A stretch of 64,000 nucleotides of DNA from Mycolicibacter heraklionensis (lineage in GTDB: Bacteria > Actinomycetota > Actinomycetes > Mycobacteriales > Mycobacteriaceae): the NCBI RefSeq assembly GCF_001021505.1, contig NZ_LDPO01000015.1:62001-126000 (forward strand), in the 5' to 3' direction. Both the position numbers and the translations under genes were made by a program. Under the pieces are notes generated by a model, which ran no database searches, was not told where the DNA came from, and worked only from the letters and a program-made list of their open reading frames with translations. Shown here one piece after another: positions 30,772 to 40,512 of the stretch. Every line of letters starts with the position of its first letter. Position 1 is the first letter of the stretch.

Positions 30772-31796
30772 ACATCACCAGAACCGCCCTCAAACTCGGC
30801 GCCGTCGGCTCGGTGCTGCTGCTCTTCACGGTCGGCCTCGTCGTGGTCTTCGGGCAGATCCGGTTCGACCGGACGGCCCGCTACTCCGCGGAATTCAGCA
30901 ATGCCAGCGGCCTGCGTCAGGGGCAGTTCGTGCGTGCCTCCGGGGTGGAGATCGGCAAGGTCAAGAGGGTCCGACTGGTCGACGGCGGCCGTCGGGCGGT
31001 GGTGGACTTCGACGTCGACCAGTCACTGCCGCTGTTCCAGTCGACCACCGCGCAGATCCGCTACGACGACCTCATCGGCAACCGCTACCTGGAGCTCAAA
31101 CGGGGCGAGGGTGAGGGCGCCGACCAGCGGTTGCCCATCGGCGGATTCATTCCTGCTTCCCGTACCGAGCCGGCGCTGGACCTGGACGCATTGATCGGCG
31201 GTTTCAAGCCGGTGTTCCGGGCGCTGGACCCGGAGAAGATCAACACCATCGCGTCCACCATCGTCACGGTCTTCCAGGGCCAGGGCGGCACCATCAACGA
31301 CATTCTTCAGCAGACCGCTCAGCTGACAGCTCACATCGCCGACCGGGATGCGGCGATCGGCGAAGTCGTCAAGAACCTCAACGTCGTCCTGGACACCGCG
31401 GTTCGCCATCGCCAGACCTTCGATGAAACGGTCGACAACTTCGACAAACTGGTCAAGGGTCTGAACAGCCACGCCGACCCGCTGGCGAACGGCACCGCGG
31501 AGTTCGGTAACGCCGCCGGCAATCTGGCGGATCTGCTGGCCGACAACCGCACCCAGTTGCACAGCCTGTTCCCGGTCGCCGGTCCGGAGCCGCCGGACCG
31601 GCTCGCCGATGTCGACGAGCTGCTGCAGAAGATTCCGAGGGCGTTGAAGTTGATCGGGCGCACCGGGGTCTACGGTGACTTCTTCAACTTCTACCTCTGC
31701 GACGTGACTATCAAGCTTCCTGGATTGCAGCCGGGCGGGCCGGTGCGAAACGCTCGGTTGTGGCAGCAACCGACGGGGAGGTGCACGCCTCAGTGA
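30768..31796 (+). CDS. mce1B: Mce1B, MCE-domain subunit
   Basis: A 342-residue MCE protein, close to the 346 residues of H37Rv Mce1B. The anchor helix is AVGSVLLLFTVGLVVVFGQI, followed by the MCE domain (FVRASGVEIGKVKRVRLV) and a long helical region ending in a Cys- and Pro-containing tail. It is a subunit of the periplasmic Mce1 tunnel. ATG 30768 overlaps the mce1A stop as ATGA, and its stop overlaps the mce1C start. Confidence 0.93.
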   Translation: MNITRTALKLGAVGSVLLLFTVGLVVVFGQIRFDRTARYSAEFSNASGLRQGQFVRASGVEIGKVKRVRLVDGGRRAVVDFDVDQSLPLFQSTTAQIRYDDLIGNRYLELKRGEGEGADQRLPIGGFIPASRTEPALDLDALIGGFKPVFRALDPEKINTIASTIVTVFQGQGGTINDILQQTAQLTAHIADRDAAIGEVVKNLNVVLDTAVRHRQTFDETVDNFDKLVKGLNSHADPLANGTAEFGNAAGNLADLLADNRTQLHSLFPVAGPEPPDRLADVDELLQKIPRALKLIGRTGVYGDFFNFYLCDVTIKLPGLQPGGPVRNARLWQQPTGRCTPQ

Positions 31797-33397
31797 GGAC
31801 TCTGGAACCGCCCAACCGGGCACGGATCGGCATCATCGGTGTCGCCACAGTGGCGTTGGTAACCCTGGTGGGGCAGACCTTCACCACGGTGCCGATGCTC
31901 TTCGCCGAACCGAGTTACTTCGGACAGCTCTCCGATAGCGGCGGCCTGAACGCCGGCGACAAGGTGCGCATCTCCGGCGTGGACGTCGGCAAGGTACAAG
32001 ATCTGTCGATCGAGGGCGACCACGTGCTGGTGAAGTTCTCGGTCGGTGCCAACCCGATCGGCAGCGACAGCCGGATCGGGGTCAAGACCGACACCATCTT
32101 GGGCCGCAAGGTGCTGTCGATCGAGCCCAAGGGTGAGCGCCGCATAGCGCCGCAGGGTGTGCTGCCGTTGGGCCAGAGCACCACCCCCTACCAGCTCTAC
32201 GATGCGGTCTTCGACGCCACCAAGGCCGCCTCCGGCTGGGACATCGACACGGTCAAGAAGTCGTTGAAGGTGCTGTCGGAGACGGTCGATCAGACCTACC
32301 CGGACCTGAGCGACGCGCTCGACGGCGTCGCGAGGTTCTCCGACACCATCGGCAAACGTGACGACGAGATCACTCACCTGCTGGCACAGACCAACCAGGT
32401 CGCGAGCGTTATCGGTGACCGCAGCAACCAGATCGACGCGCTGCTGCGCAATACTCAGACCCTCTCGGCAGCAGTGAACCAGCGCAGCCAGGCGATCTCG
32501 GCGTTGCTAGGCAACATCGCCTATTTCGGCGAACAGGTTCAGGGCCTGGTCCGCGACAATCCGGGTCTGGATCTGAACCACGTCTTCGAAGAGGCCTCCA
32601 CCATCACCGACATGCTGGTGCGGCGCCAGGATGACCTGCGGGAGATGTTCACCATCCTGGGCAGGTACCTGACGATCGTGAACGAGGCGATGGCATCGGG
32701 CCCCTACTTCAAGGTCTCGACGCTGAACCTGATCCCGTACTGGATCCTGCAGCCCTGGGTGGACGCGGCGTTCAAGAAGCGTGGCATCTCGCCCGAGGAA
32801 TTCTGGCGCAACGCCGGCCTGCCGGAGTTCCGTTACCCCGACCCGAACGGAAATCGGTTCGCCAATGGTGCACCGCCGCCCGCTCCGCAGGTGCTTGAGG
32901 GCACCCCCGAGCACCCCGGGCCGGCCGTCGCGCCCGGTTCGCCGTGCTCGTACGCACCTGCCGCGGGCATGTTCCCGACTCCGGGCAACCCGCTGCCATG
33001 CGCCAACTTGGACCCGAACGACGGCCCGTTCGGACGGAGCGGACCGTACCCGGGGCCGACCGATGTGTTGGTCTCGCCGCCCAACCCGGACGGCATCCCG
33101 TCGTCGCCGGGCATCTCGATCGCGGGTCGTCCGGGCGAGACGCCGCCGGTGGTGCCGGGCACGCCGGTTCCGATGCCCGACGCCAACCCGGGCGGGCGTT
33201 CGGAGCCGATGGGCCCGGTCGCCGGTCCGGCTCCCGCCAACCCGGGCGCGGCACCCCCACCGGCACCGCGGGCACCCGGTCCGCCTGTTCCGCCTGGACC
33301 CGGCAACCAGCTACCGGCACCGTTCATCACGCCTGGTGAAGGCGGCAACAGCCAGCCCGGTGGCGGCGGTGGCGCAAGAGGGAGTGAGCGTCCGTGA
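31793..33397 (+). CDS. mce1C: Mce1C, MCE-domain subunit with proline-rich tail
   Basis: A 534-residue MCE protein. The start GTG 31793 gives VRTLEPPNRARIGIIG, which matches the H37Rv Mce1C N-terminus and overlaps the mce1B stop as GTGA; an in-frame extension to 31760 is not needed. After the anchor come the MCE domain (KVRISGVDVGKVQDLSI) and helical domain. The last roughly 170 residues are rich in Pro, Gly and Ala and are probably disordered, perhaps reaching into the cell wall. It is part of the Mce1 lipid import complex. Confidence 0.93.
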   Translation: MRTLEPPNRARIGIIGVATVALVTLVGQTFTTVPMLFAEPSYFGQLSDSGGLNAGDKVRISGVDVGKVQDLSIEGDHVLVKFSVGANPIGSDSRIGVKTDTILGRKVLSIEPKGERRIAPQGVLPLGQSTTPYQLYDAVFDATKAASGWDIDTVKKSLKVLSETVDQTYPDLSDALDGVARFSDTIGKRDDEITHLLAQTNQVASVIGDRSNQIDALLRNTQTLSAAVNQRSQAISALLGNIAYFGEQVQGLVRDNPGLDLNHVFEEASTITDMLVRRQDDLREMFTILGRYLTIVNEAMASGPYFKVSTLNLIPYWILQPWVDAAFKKRGISPEEFWRNAGLPEFRYPDPNGNRFANGAPPPAPQVLEGTPEHPGPAVAPGSPCSYAPAAGMFPTPGNPLPCANLDPNDGPFGRSGPYPGPTDVLVSPPNPDGIPSSPGISIAGRPGETPPVVPGTPVPMPDANPGGRSEPMGPVAGPAPANPGAAPPPAPRAPGPPVPPGPGNQLPAPFITPGEGGNSQPGGGGGARGSERP

Positions 33398-34959
33398 GTA
33401 CCGTCTTTGATGTTCGCAACCTGCGACTGCCGGAGCGATCGCGGACGACGGTGATCGTCGGGTCGCTGCTGTTGGCGCTGGCCCTCGTTGCCGGCTTCGG
33501 AGGAGTGCAGCTCTTTCGCAAGCTGAACAGCACCAGCCTCGTCGCCTACTTCCCACAGACCGACGCGCTGTACCCCGGTGACGCGGTGCAGATCATGGGT
33601 GTCCGGGTGGGAGCGATCGACAAGATCGAGCCGGCCGGCGACAAGATGAAAGTCACCCTGCACTACAACAACAAGTACAAGGTGCCCGCCGACGCCAAGG
33701 CGATCATCTTGAACCCGACTCTGGTCGCGTCGCGGACCATTCAGCTGGAGCCGCCGTACCGGGGCGGGCCGGTGCTGGCCGACAAGGCCGTGATCCCGGA
33801 GGAGCGTACCGAGGTCCCGGTGGAATGGGACACGCTGCGCAACGATGTCACCAACATCATCGACAAGCTGGGGCCGACGGCGGAGCAGCCCAAGGGCCCG
33901 ATCGGTGACGCCATCGAATCCTTCGCCGACGGGCTGGCCGGCAAGGGCACGCAGCTCAACACCGCTTTCAACAGCCTGTCGGACGCGCTGACCGCCCTGA
34001 ACAAGGGCCGGGGTGATTTCTTCGCGGTGGTACGCAGCCTGTCGCTGTTCGTCAAGGCGCTGGACCACAACGACCAGCAGTTCGTCGCGCTGAACCATGA
34101 TCTGGCCAAGTTCGCCAGCAACCTGAACAGCACCGACCAGGCACTGGCGACCGCCACCGACCAGTTCTACGCGACGATGACGATCGTCAAGGCGTTCCTC
34201 AACCAGAACGCAAAGCCATTGGTGCACAGCATCAACAACGTGGAACAGGTGACCACCGCCATCACGCAACCGGAAGCGCTGGATGGTTTCGAGACCGCGC
34301 TGCACATCCTGCCGAACGTGCTGGCTGGCGTGGACGAGATCTACCACCCGGCGCAGGGCATGGTGCTCAGCTACCCGGTTATCGCAAACTTCGCGAACCC
34401 GATGCAGTTCCTGTGTAGCGCGATTCAGGCCGGCAGCCGGCTGGGTTACCAGGACTCCGCGGAGCTGTGCGCGGAATACCTGGCGCCGATCGCCGACGCG
34501 ATCAAGTTCAACTATCTGCCGTTCGGTATCAACATCTGGAACAGCGCGTTCACCACACCGAAGGAGATCGCCTACTCCGAGCCCCGGCTGCAGCCGCCGC
34601 CCGGATACAAGGACACCACTGTCCCGGGGATCTGGGTGCCCGACACCCCGTTCTCGCACCGCAACACCCAGCCGGGCTGGATCACCGCACCTGGGATGCA
34701 GGGCGTGCAGCCCGGCCACGACACCGAGCGGCTGCTCACCCCGGAGTCGCTGGCGCAGTTGATGGGTGGCCCCGACCCGGCACCGGTGGAGTCGCAGTTC
34801 CAGACCCCGCCCGGCCCGCCCAACTCCTATGACGAATCGCCCGGCCCGCTGCCGTTCATCGGCCAGCCTCCCGGGGTGGGTCCGATCGCGCCGCCTCCGC
34901 CGGGCCCGAACGTGATTCCGGGGCCGGTGGCACCGATGGCGCCGCGAGGTGACGGCTGA
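33394..34959 (+). CDS. mce1D: Mce1D, MCE-domain subunit
   Basis: A 521-residue MCE protein with the basic N-terminus RNLRLPERSRTTVIVGSLLL leading into the membrane anchor. The MCE domain contains DAVQIMGVRVGAIDKIEP. A long helical region is followed by a Pro-rich C-terminus ending PVAPMAPRGDG. H37Rv Mce1D has about 530 residues. GTG 33394 overlaps the mce1C stop and its own TGA overlaps the mce1E ATG (TGATG), so subunit synthesis is coupled. Confidence 0.93.
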   Translation: MSTVFDVRNLRLPERSRTTVIVGSLLLALALVAGFGGVQLFRKLNSTSLVAYFPQTDALYPGDAVQIMGVRVGAIDKIEPAGDKMKVTLHYNNKYKVPADAKAIILNPTLVASRTIQLEPPYRGGPVLADKAVIPEERTEVPVEWDTLRNDVTNIIDKLGPTAEQPKGPIGDAIESFADGLAGKGTQLNTAFNSLSDALTALNKGRGDFFAVVRSLSLFVKALDHNDQQFVALNHDLAKFASNLNSTDQALATATDQFYATMTIVKAFLNQNAKPLVHSINNVEQVTTAITQPEALDGFETALHILPNVLAGVDEIYHPAQGMVLSYPVIANFANPMQFLCSAIQAGSRLGYQDSAELCAEYLAPIADAIKFNYLPFGINIWNSAFTTPKEIAYSEPRLQPPPGYKDTTVPGIWVPDTPFSHRNTQPGWITAPGMQGVQPGHDTERLLTPESLAQLMGGPDPAPVESQFQTPPGPPNSYDESPGPLPFIGQPPGVGPIAPPPPGPNVIPGPVAPMAPRGDG

Positions 34960-36128
34960 TGAGACGGAGGACAGCGATGAACACGGTCGGCCGGCGCGGC
35001 TGGCAGGCGCTCGTGCTGCTGATGGCCGCGCTGACGTTGACGTCGTGCAGCAGCTGGCGCGGTATCGCCAACGTGTCGTTGCCGGGCGGTCCGGGCAGTG
35101 GCGCCGGTGCCTACACGGTCTACGTCCAGGTGCCCGACACCTTGGCGCTCAACGGCAACAGCCGGGTCCTGGTCGCCGATGTGTTCGTGGGCGCGGTCGA
35201 GCGGATCGAGCTGAAGAACTGGGTCGCCACGCTGAAGCTAAAGCTGAACAAGGATGTTCACCTGCCACGCAACGCCACGGCGAAGATCGGTCAGACCAGC
35301 CTGTTGGGTTCGCAGCATATCGAACTGAAGTCCCCGGACAACCCGGAGGGCGAACTCAGAAACGGTGACACCATCGGACTGAGCAATTCGACGTCGTACC
35401 CGACGATCGAACGGACGCTGGCCGGTATTGCCCTGCTGCTGCAGCGCGGCGGGTTGTCGGACCTGGACACCATCACCACCGAGTTCGCCGCGCTGTCCAA
35501 CGGGCGCGCCGACCAGATCCACGCCTTCCTGACCAAGCTGGACACCTTCATCGGCAACCTCAACGACCAGCGTGAGGACATCACCCGGGCGATCGACTCC
35601 AGCAATCGGTTGCTGAGCTACTTCGGTGCCCACAACGACACCCTCGAGAAGGCCTTGACCGACTTCCCGCCGCTGTTCAAGTACTTCAACGCGCAGCAGG
35701 GGATCTTCATCAACGCCGTCGAGGCACTGGGCGCGATGGGCACCCAGGTCAACACCCAGATCGCGCCCGCGCGGTCCGACCTGCACAAGGTGCTCACCTC
35801 GTTCCAGTGCCCGGCGCGGGAACTCCGTAAGGCGTCGCCGTATCTGCCCGACCTGCTGCAGGTGATGATCACCGCGCCTTACCACGTCGACGGTGCCTTT
35901 AAGGCGGTCCGCGGTGACTTCATCAACACCTCGCTGATGGTGGACCTCACCTACGCGTCCATCGACAACGCGATCCTGACCGGTACCGGGTTCTCCGGAA
36001 TGCTGCGGGCACTGGAGCAGTCCTTTGGCCACGACCCGGAGAAGATGGTCCCGGATGTTCGGTACACGCCGAACCCGGCAACCGCACCCGGCGGTCCGTA
36101 TGTGGAAAGGGCTGACCGGAATTGCTGA
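34959..36128 (+). CDS. mce1E: Mce1E lipoprotein (LprK-like)
   Basis: A 389-residue MCE-family lipoprotein. The signal peptide ends in the lipobox LTSC with Cys30, so the mature protein is lipid-anchored. The MCE domain includes GNSRVLVADVFVGAVERIEL and the helical domain ILRxxxTRAIDSSNRLL-like segments. The C-terminus TGTGFSGMLRALEQSFG closely matches H37Rv LprK. It is the lipoprotein subunit of the Mce1 assembly, probably at the outer end of the tunnel. ATG 34959 is coupled to the mce1D stop; ATG 34977 is an alternative. Confidence 0.93.
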   Translation: MRRRTAMNTVGRRGWQALVLLMAALTLTSCSSWRGIANVSLPGGPGSGAGAYTVYVQVPDTLALNGNSRVLVADVFVGAVERIELKNWVATLKLKLNKDVHLPRNATAKIGQTSLLGSQHIELKSPDNPEGELRNGDTIGLSNSTSYPTIERTLAGIALLLQRGGLSDLDTITTEFAALSNGRADQIHAFLTKLDTFIGNLNDQREDITRAIDSSNRLLSYFGAHNDTLEKALTDFPPLFKYFNAQQGIFINAVEALGAMGTQVNTQIAPARSDLHKVLTSFQCPARELRKASPYLPDLLQVMITAPYHVDGAFKAVRGDFINTSLMVDLTYASIDNAILTGTGFSGMLRALEQSFGHDPEKMVPDVRYTPNPATAPGGPYVERADRNC

Positions 36129-37714
36129 AACCTCAGATCAAGCGTCAACTGGCGATCTTCAGCGTCCTGACCGCGGTGGCGCTGCTGGTGTTGGGCGTTT
36201 ACTACCTGCGGTTGCCGACCTTGGCGGGCCTGGGCCAGTACTCGCTGAAGGCGGACCTGCCCGAGGCGGGCGGCCTGTACAAGACCGCGAACGTCACCTA
36301 CCGCGGCACCATCATCGGCCGGGTCACCAGTGTGGAACCGACCGAGACCGGGGCGCAGGCCACCTTCCAGATCGCCAGCAAATACAAGATCCCCGTCGAC
36401 GCCGGTGCCAACGTGCATTCGGTGTCGGCGATCGGTGAGCAGTACCTGGATCTGGTGTCGACCGGTAATCCGGGCCAGTACCTCAAGCCGGGCCAGACCA
36501 TCACCAAGAGCACGGTCCCGTCGGCGATCGGGCCGGCGCTGGACACCGCCAACCGCGGACTCGCCGCGCTGCCGGCCGGCAAGATCGCGGCCCTGCTCGA
36601 CGAGACGGCCACCGCCGTCGGGGGCCTGGGACCGTCGCTGCAGCGGCTCGTGGACGCCACCCAGGCCATCGTCGGTGACTTCAAGACGAACCTCGCCGAT
36701 GTCGACGACATCGTGGAGAAGTCGGCACCGATCATCGAGAGCCAGGTCGACTCCGGCGACGCCATCCACCAATGGGCGCGCAACCTGAACGTTCTCGCCG
36801 GCCAGGCGGCCAGCCGAGAAGACACGGTCAAGCACATCGTGTCGGATCTACCGCCGCTGATCGACCAGGTGCACACGGTGTTCAACGACACCAAGGACAC
36901 GCTGCCCCAGCTGATGGCGAACGCGTCGATCCTGACCGAGATGGCCAAGCGCTACAACCGGAACACCGAGCAGGTACTGGTCTTCCTGCCGCAGGCCGGC
37001 TCCATCATCCAGACCGTGACTGCCACCAACCCGGGCCGGGGCTCGATGGGCGTTGCCCTCGGTGCCGTCCCCGGCCCCATCTTTCCGGTGCCGGTTCCGG
37101 GCCTGAGCCTCAACACGCCGCCGCCGTGTCTGACCGGCTTCGTCCCGGCATCCCAATGGCGGGCGTTCGCCGACACCAGCCCCGCCGAACTACCGGACGT
37201 CTCCTGCCGGATTCCGCAGGACACGCCGGCCAACAGCGTTCGCGGGGTCCGCAACATCCCGTGTGTGGACGTACCGGGCAAACGCGCAGCGACACCCAAG
37301 GAGTGCCGCAGCGACAAACCGTACGTCCCGCTGGGCACCAACCCCTGGTACGGCGATCCGAACCAGATCCGGAACTGCCCGGCGTTGGGCGCGCGCTGTG
37401 ACCAGCCGGTCGAGCCCGGCCACGTGATTCCGGCGCCGTCGGTGAACACCGGCCTCAACCCCCTGCCGGCGGACATGGTGCCGCCGTCGCCGCCGCCGGT
37501 GAACGACCCGCTGTCACGGCCGGGGACCGGTAGCGTGCAGTGCAACGGGCAACAACCGAACCCCTGCATCTACACCCCCGGTGGGGGACCAGCCGCGATC
37601 TACAATCCGCAGAGCGGCCAAGCGGTGGGGCCAGACGGCGTCGAATACTCCGTCGAGAACTCGATGAACATAGGAGACGACGGATGGAAGGGGATGCTGG
37701 CACCGTTCCGGTGA
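36122..37714 (+). CDS. mce1F: Mce1F, MCE-domain subunit
   Basis: A 530-residue MCE protein. The anchor FSVLTAVALLVLGVYYLRL precedes the MCE domain (ANVTYRGTIIGRVTSVEP). The Cys-rich C-terminal region with NIPCVDVPGKRAATPKEC and PYVPLGTNPWYGDPNQI is nearly the same as in H37Rv Mce1F. TTG 36122 is used, overlapping the mce1E stop. Its TGA overlaps the GTG of the first Mce-associated gene. It completes the six-subunit periplasmic set. Confidence 0.93.
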   Translation: MLKPQIKRQLAIFSVLTAVALLVLGVYYLRLPTLAGLGQYSLKADLPEAGGLYKTANVTYRGTIIGRVTSVEPTETGAQATFQIASKYKIPVDAGANVHSVSAIGEQYLDLVSTGNPGQYLKPGQTITKSTVPSAIGPALDTANRGLAALPAGKIAALLDETATAVGGLGPSLQRLVDATQAIVGDFKTNLADVDDIVEKSAPIIESQVDSGDAIHQWARNLNVLAGQAASREDTVKHIVSDLPPLIDQVHTVFNDTKDTLPQLMANASILTEMAKRYNRNTEQVLVFLPQAGSIIQTVTATNPGRGSMGVALGAVPGPIFPVPVPGLSLNTPPPCLTGFVPASQWRAFADTSPAELPDVSCRIPQDTPANSVRGVRNIPCVDVPGKRAATPKECRSDKPYVPLGTNPWYGDPNQIRNCPALGARCDQPVEPGHVIPAPSVNTGLNPLPADMVPPSPPPVNDPLSRPGTGSVQCNGQQPNPCIYTPGGGPAAIYNPQSGQAVGPDGVEYSVENSMNIGDDGWKGMLAPFR

Positions 37715-38337
37715 GCACGGACGAGGACCAGCAGACCGCAGATACCTCGGCCTTGGGCACTGAGGGCACTGAGGACGCGGTGCCGGTGGACTCGCAGGAG
37801 TCGGCCGACTCGGTGGCAGTAGACGCCGAATCGGCGCCGTCGCGTCTTGGCCGTCGCCAGCAGGTGGGGATCTGTGTGCTGTTGCTGCTGTTGGCCGCCG
37901 GGTTGGTGGCAGCCGGCTTTGTCGGCCTGCGCGACCACGTGGCGAGCCAGGCGCTGGCCCGCGACAATGCCGAAGCGATCGCCGCGGCCAAGGAGTGCGT
38001 GGTGGCCACTCAGGCGCCAGATGGGCGGGACATCGCCCTGGCGCAGCAGAAGATCCTGAACTGCACGACCGGCGAGTTCCGCACCCAGGTCGCCCTGTAC
38101 GCGGAGATGTTCGTGCACGCCTACCAGGCGGCGAAGGTCCACGCCGAACTCACCGAGATGGGCGCCGCGGTGGAGCGGAACAACCCCGACGGTTCGGTCG
38201 ACGCCCTGGTGGCTTTCCGGGTCAAGATCGACAACATCGAGACTCAGGGCAAAGAGGTCGGTTACCGGCTGCGGGCCCGGATGGTCCGGGAGGACGGGCA
38301 GTACCGAATCGCGAAGCTCGACCAGGTGGCCAGGTGA
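37711..38337 (+). CDS. Mce-associated membrane protein (Rv0175-like)
   Basis: A 208-residue protein with an acidic, low-complexity cytosolic N-terminus, one transmembrane helix (GICVLLLLLAAGLVAAGFVG) and a periplasmic Mas-type domain ending in RLRARMVREDGQYRIAKLDQ. Mce-associated proteins are thought to stabilise Mce complexes; OrfA/Mas proteins bind the LucA adaptor in M. tuberculosis. GTG 37711 overlaps the mce1F stop as GTGA and gives nearly the length of Rv0175; ATG 37684 would extend it by nine residues. Confidence 0.87.
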   Translation: MSTDEDQQTADTSALGTEGTEDAVPVDSQESADSVAVDAESAPSRLGRRQQVGICVLLLLLAAGLVAAGFVGLRDHVASQALARDNAEAIAAAKECVVATQAPDGRDIALAQQKILNCTTGEFRTQVALYAEMFVHAYQAAKVHAELTEMGAAVERNNPDGSVDALVAFRVKIDNIETQGKEVGYRLRARMVREDGQYRIAKLDQVAR

Positions 38338-39290
38338 CCGACCCGCTGGCCGACGCGCCGCGCATCGAACCGGCCCGGTGGCGCGCCCGCGCGACGGCGC
38401 TGGCGATCGACCTGCTGCCGGGTTCGGCAGTGATGGTGACGATGGGCATGGCCGCCCTGTGCTTCCCGTTCGGGGGACCCTGGTGGTGGCTCGCGACCAT
38501 CACCGGCGCCTTGGCGTTCTTGGCCACCGAGGTCAACCGGATCCTGTTGCCGGCGATCAAGGGCTGGAGCCTGGGCCGCGCGTTCACCGGAATCGAAGTG
38601 GTGCGGGGCGGCGAAGGGTCGGCTCCGGCCGTCGGTGCGGCCCGGTTGTTGCTGCGCGAGGCGGCGCACCTGCTCGACACCGTGCCGGCTCTGCTCGGCT
38701 GGATCTGGCCTTTGCGGGACCGCCGCGGGCGTACTTTTGCCGACCTCGTGGCCCGGACCGAGGTCCGCCCGGCCGACCCACGACAGCCCCCGGCGAACAT
38801 CCGGGTCGTGACCATGGCGGTGTTCGTGGCCGCGGCCGCCCTGAGCCTCGTCGGTGCCGCCACGGCCTACGCGGTGGTCTACCAGCGTGACCACAAGTCG
38901 GATCTGGCCCGAGCCCAGATCGCCCGGCAGGGCCCGAAGATCGTCGCGGACATGCTGTCCTACGATCCCGAGACCTTGCAGGGCGACTTCGACCGCGCGC
39001 AGTCGCTGGCCACCGACAAGTATCGCGAGCAGCTGGTTCCGCAGCAGGACGCGATCCGCAATGCCAAGCCGGTTCCGAACTTCTATCGGGTCACCGATGC
39101 GGCGGTACTCGACGCCGCCCCGCACCGTGCCACGATGCTGCTGTTCCTGCAGGGCCAGCGTGGAACAGCCGGCAAGGAACGTCTGATCAGCGCCACCGTC
39201 CGGGTGGCGTTCGCCGAGGCCGCGGGAACCTGGCGCGTCGATGATCTCGCCGTCGTCAGTAAGCCGCTGCCGGCCGAGGGGGAGCGATGA
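38334..39290 (+). CDS. RDD-domain Mce-associated protein (Rv0176-like)
   Basis: A 318-residue fusion. The N-terminal part is an RDD domain: RWRARATALAIDLLPGSAVM, further hydrophobic helices, then LRDRRGRTFADLVARTEV, whose Arg-Asp pair is typical. The C-terminal half has a transmembrane segment and a Mas-like extracytoplasmic domain ending in AAGTWRVDDLAVV. H37Rv Rv0176 has the same layout and length. GTG 38334 and the ATGA end overlap the neighbouring genes. Confidence 0.88.
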   Translation: MTDPLADAPRIEPARWRARATALAIDLLPGSAVMVTMGMAALCFPFGGPWWWLATITGALAFLATEVNRILLPAIKGWSLGRAFTGIEVVRGGEGSAPAVGAARLLLREAAHLLDTVPALLGWIWPLRDRRGRTFADLVARTEVRPADPRQPPANIRVVTMAVFVAAAALSLVGAATAYAVVYQRDHKSDLARAQIARQGPKIVADMLSYDPETLQGDFDRAQSLATDKYREQLVPQQDAIRNAKPVPNFYRVTDAAVLDAAPHRATMLLFLQGQRGTAGKERLISATVRVAFAEAAGTWRVDDLAVVSKPLPAEGER

Positions 39291-39835
39291 GTCCGCGCCG
39301 CCGCGTCGACACCGACGATCAGCCGCTCTTCGTCGACCGGGCGGTGCCCCGGCGCCGGCGGCTGCCGATGGTGATCGCGAGTTCGCTGGTGGTGGCCGCC
39401 GCTGCCGTCGCGGTCAGCGCGGTGACGCTGGTGACCCACGAGCAACACCGGCGAGCAGCCTTGCGGGACGTCGAGGCGCTGGCCGCGGTGGAATCGTTCA
39501 TGACGATGTTCACCTCGCCGGATCCGTTCCATGCCAACGACTATCTGGCCAATGTCATGGACCATGCCACCGGGGATTTCGCCCAGCAGTATCAGGAGAA
39601 GGCCAATCAGATCCTGATCGCGGTGGCGCGCAGTGAGCCGACCACGGGAACGGTGACCGCGGCCGGTGTCGAACGGTGGAACGACGAAGGCAGCGTCAGC
39701 ATGCTGGTGGCTGTTGAGAACAGCGGCAAGTCGTCCGACGGCAAACACGATGTCAAGGTGGCAACCCGATGGTTGGCGACAGCGCAGAAGGAAGGGGACC
39801 AGTGGAAGATCAGCAATCTGAACCAGGTGCTGTGA
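39287..39835 (+). CDS. Mce-associated membrane protein (Rv0177-like)
   Basis: A 182-residue Mas protein: a basic N-terminus (RRRRLPMVIAS-like), one transmembrane helix and a periplasmic domain containing NDYLANVMDHATGDFAQQY, the conserved ATGxF segment of Mce-associated proteins. It ends in DQWKISNLNQVL. It corresponds to Rv0177 (184 residues). ATG 39287 overlaps the previous stop. Its end overlaps the start of the last Mas gene. Confidence 0.87.
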   Translation: MSPRRRVDTDDQPLFVDRAVPRRRRLPMVIASSLVVAAAAVAVSAVTLVTHEQHRRAALRDVEALAAVESFMTMFTSPDPFHANDYLANVMDHATGDFAQQYQEKANQILIAVARSEPTTGTVTAAGVERWNDEGSVSMLVAVENSGKSSDGKHDVKVATRWLATAQKEGDQWKISNLNQVL

Positions 39836-40479
39836 CCGAAGAGCCCGACGCCGCCGACGTAGATCTGGAAGCCGAAGCGGAGGCCCAGGAGACGGTCGAG
39901 GAGACGGCCGAGGCCGAGGCGGTCGAGGCCGAGACGGCGGCGGACAAGCGCCCGGTCCGGCGCAAATTCGGTGTGCGGCTTGCGGTTGCGGTCTCAGCCG
40001 CGGCCTTCGTCGGCGCCGCCGCATTCGCGGGCGCGGCAGCACAGCCGTATCTCATCGACCGGGCCGAGGTAGCCACCAAGCTCGACATCGCCCGGACCGC
40101 GGCCAGGGCGATCCACACGCTGTGGAACTACACGCCGGACAACATGGATTCCCTTCCGGACCGCGCCTCGGTGTATCTCAGCGGCGACCTGGAAGCCCAG
40201 TATCGGAAATTCATCGACGCCATCGCAGACAGCAACAAGCAGGCGAGGGTCACCGACACCACCGAGATCGTCGGTGCGGCCGTCGAGACTCTGGACGGGC
40301 CCGAGGCCACGGTGATCGTCTACACCAACACCACGGCGACCAGTGAACTGAGCAAATCGATCCCGCAGATCAAGTACCTGACCTACCGGCTCTTCATGAA
40401 GCGTGACCAGAACCGCTGGGTGGTCACCAGGATGCCGACCATCACCTCGCTGGACCTCACCCCGCGTCTGCAGGGCTGA
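39802..40479 (+). CDS. Mce-associated membrane protein (Rv0178-like)
   Basis: A 225-residue protein with a very acidic, Glu/Ala-rich N-terminus encoded by repetitive GAGGCCGAG-type codons, one transmembrane helix (AVAVSAAAFVGAAAFAGAAA) and a Mas domain ending in RLFMKRDQNRWVVTRMPTI. GTG 39802 is preceded by GGAAGGGG at good spacing; GTG 39832, which overlaps the upstream stop as GTGA, is an equally possible start and would give 215 residues. It is the last gene of the mce1 operon. Confidence 0.85.
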   Translation: MEDQQSEPGAVTEEPDAADVDLEAEAEAQETVEETAEAEAVEAETAADKRPVRRKFGVRLAVAVSAAAFVGAAAFAGAAAQPYLIDRAEVATKLDIARTAARAIHTLWNYTPDNMDSLPDRASVYLSGDLEAQYRKFIDAIADSNKQARVTDTTEIVGAAVETLDGPEATVIVYTNTTATSELSKSIPQIKYLTYRLFMKRDQNRWVVTRMPTITSLDLTPRLQG

Positions 40480-40512
40480 GCGCGGGCCGGGTCGAGGGTA
40501 ACGGGGGGGAGC

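Noticed and set aside
32833..34719. Reverse open frame of over 600 codons opposite mce1C and mce1D
   Set aside because: Pro/Gly-rich antisense translation of two well-supported Mce genes.
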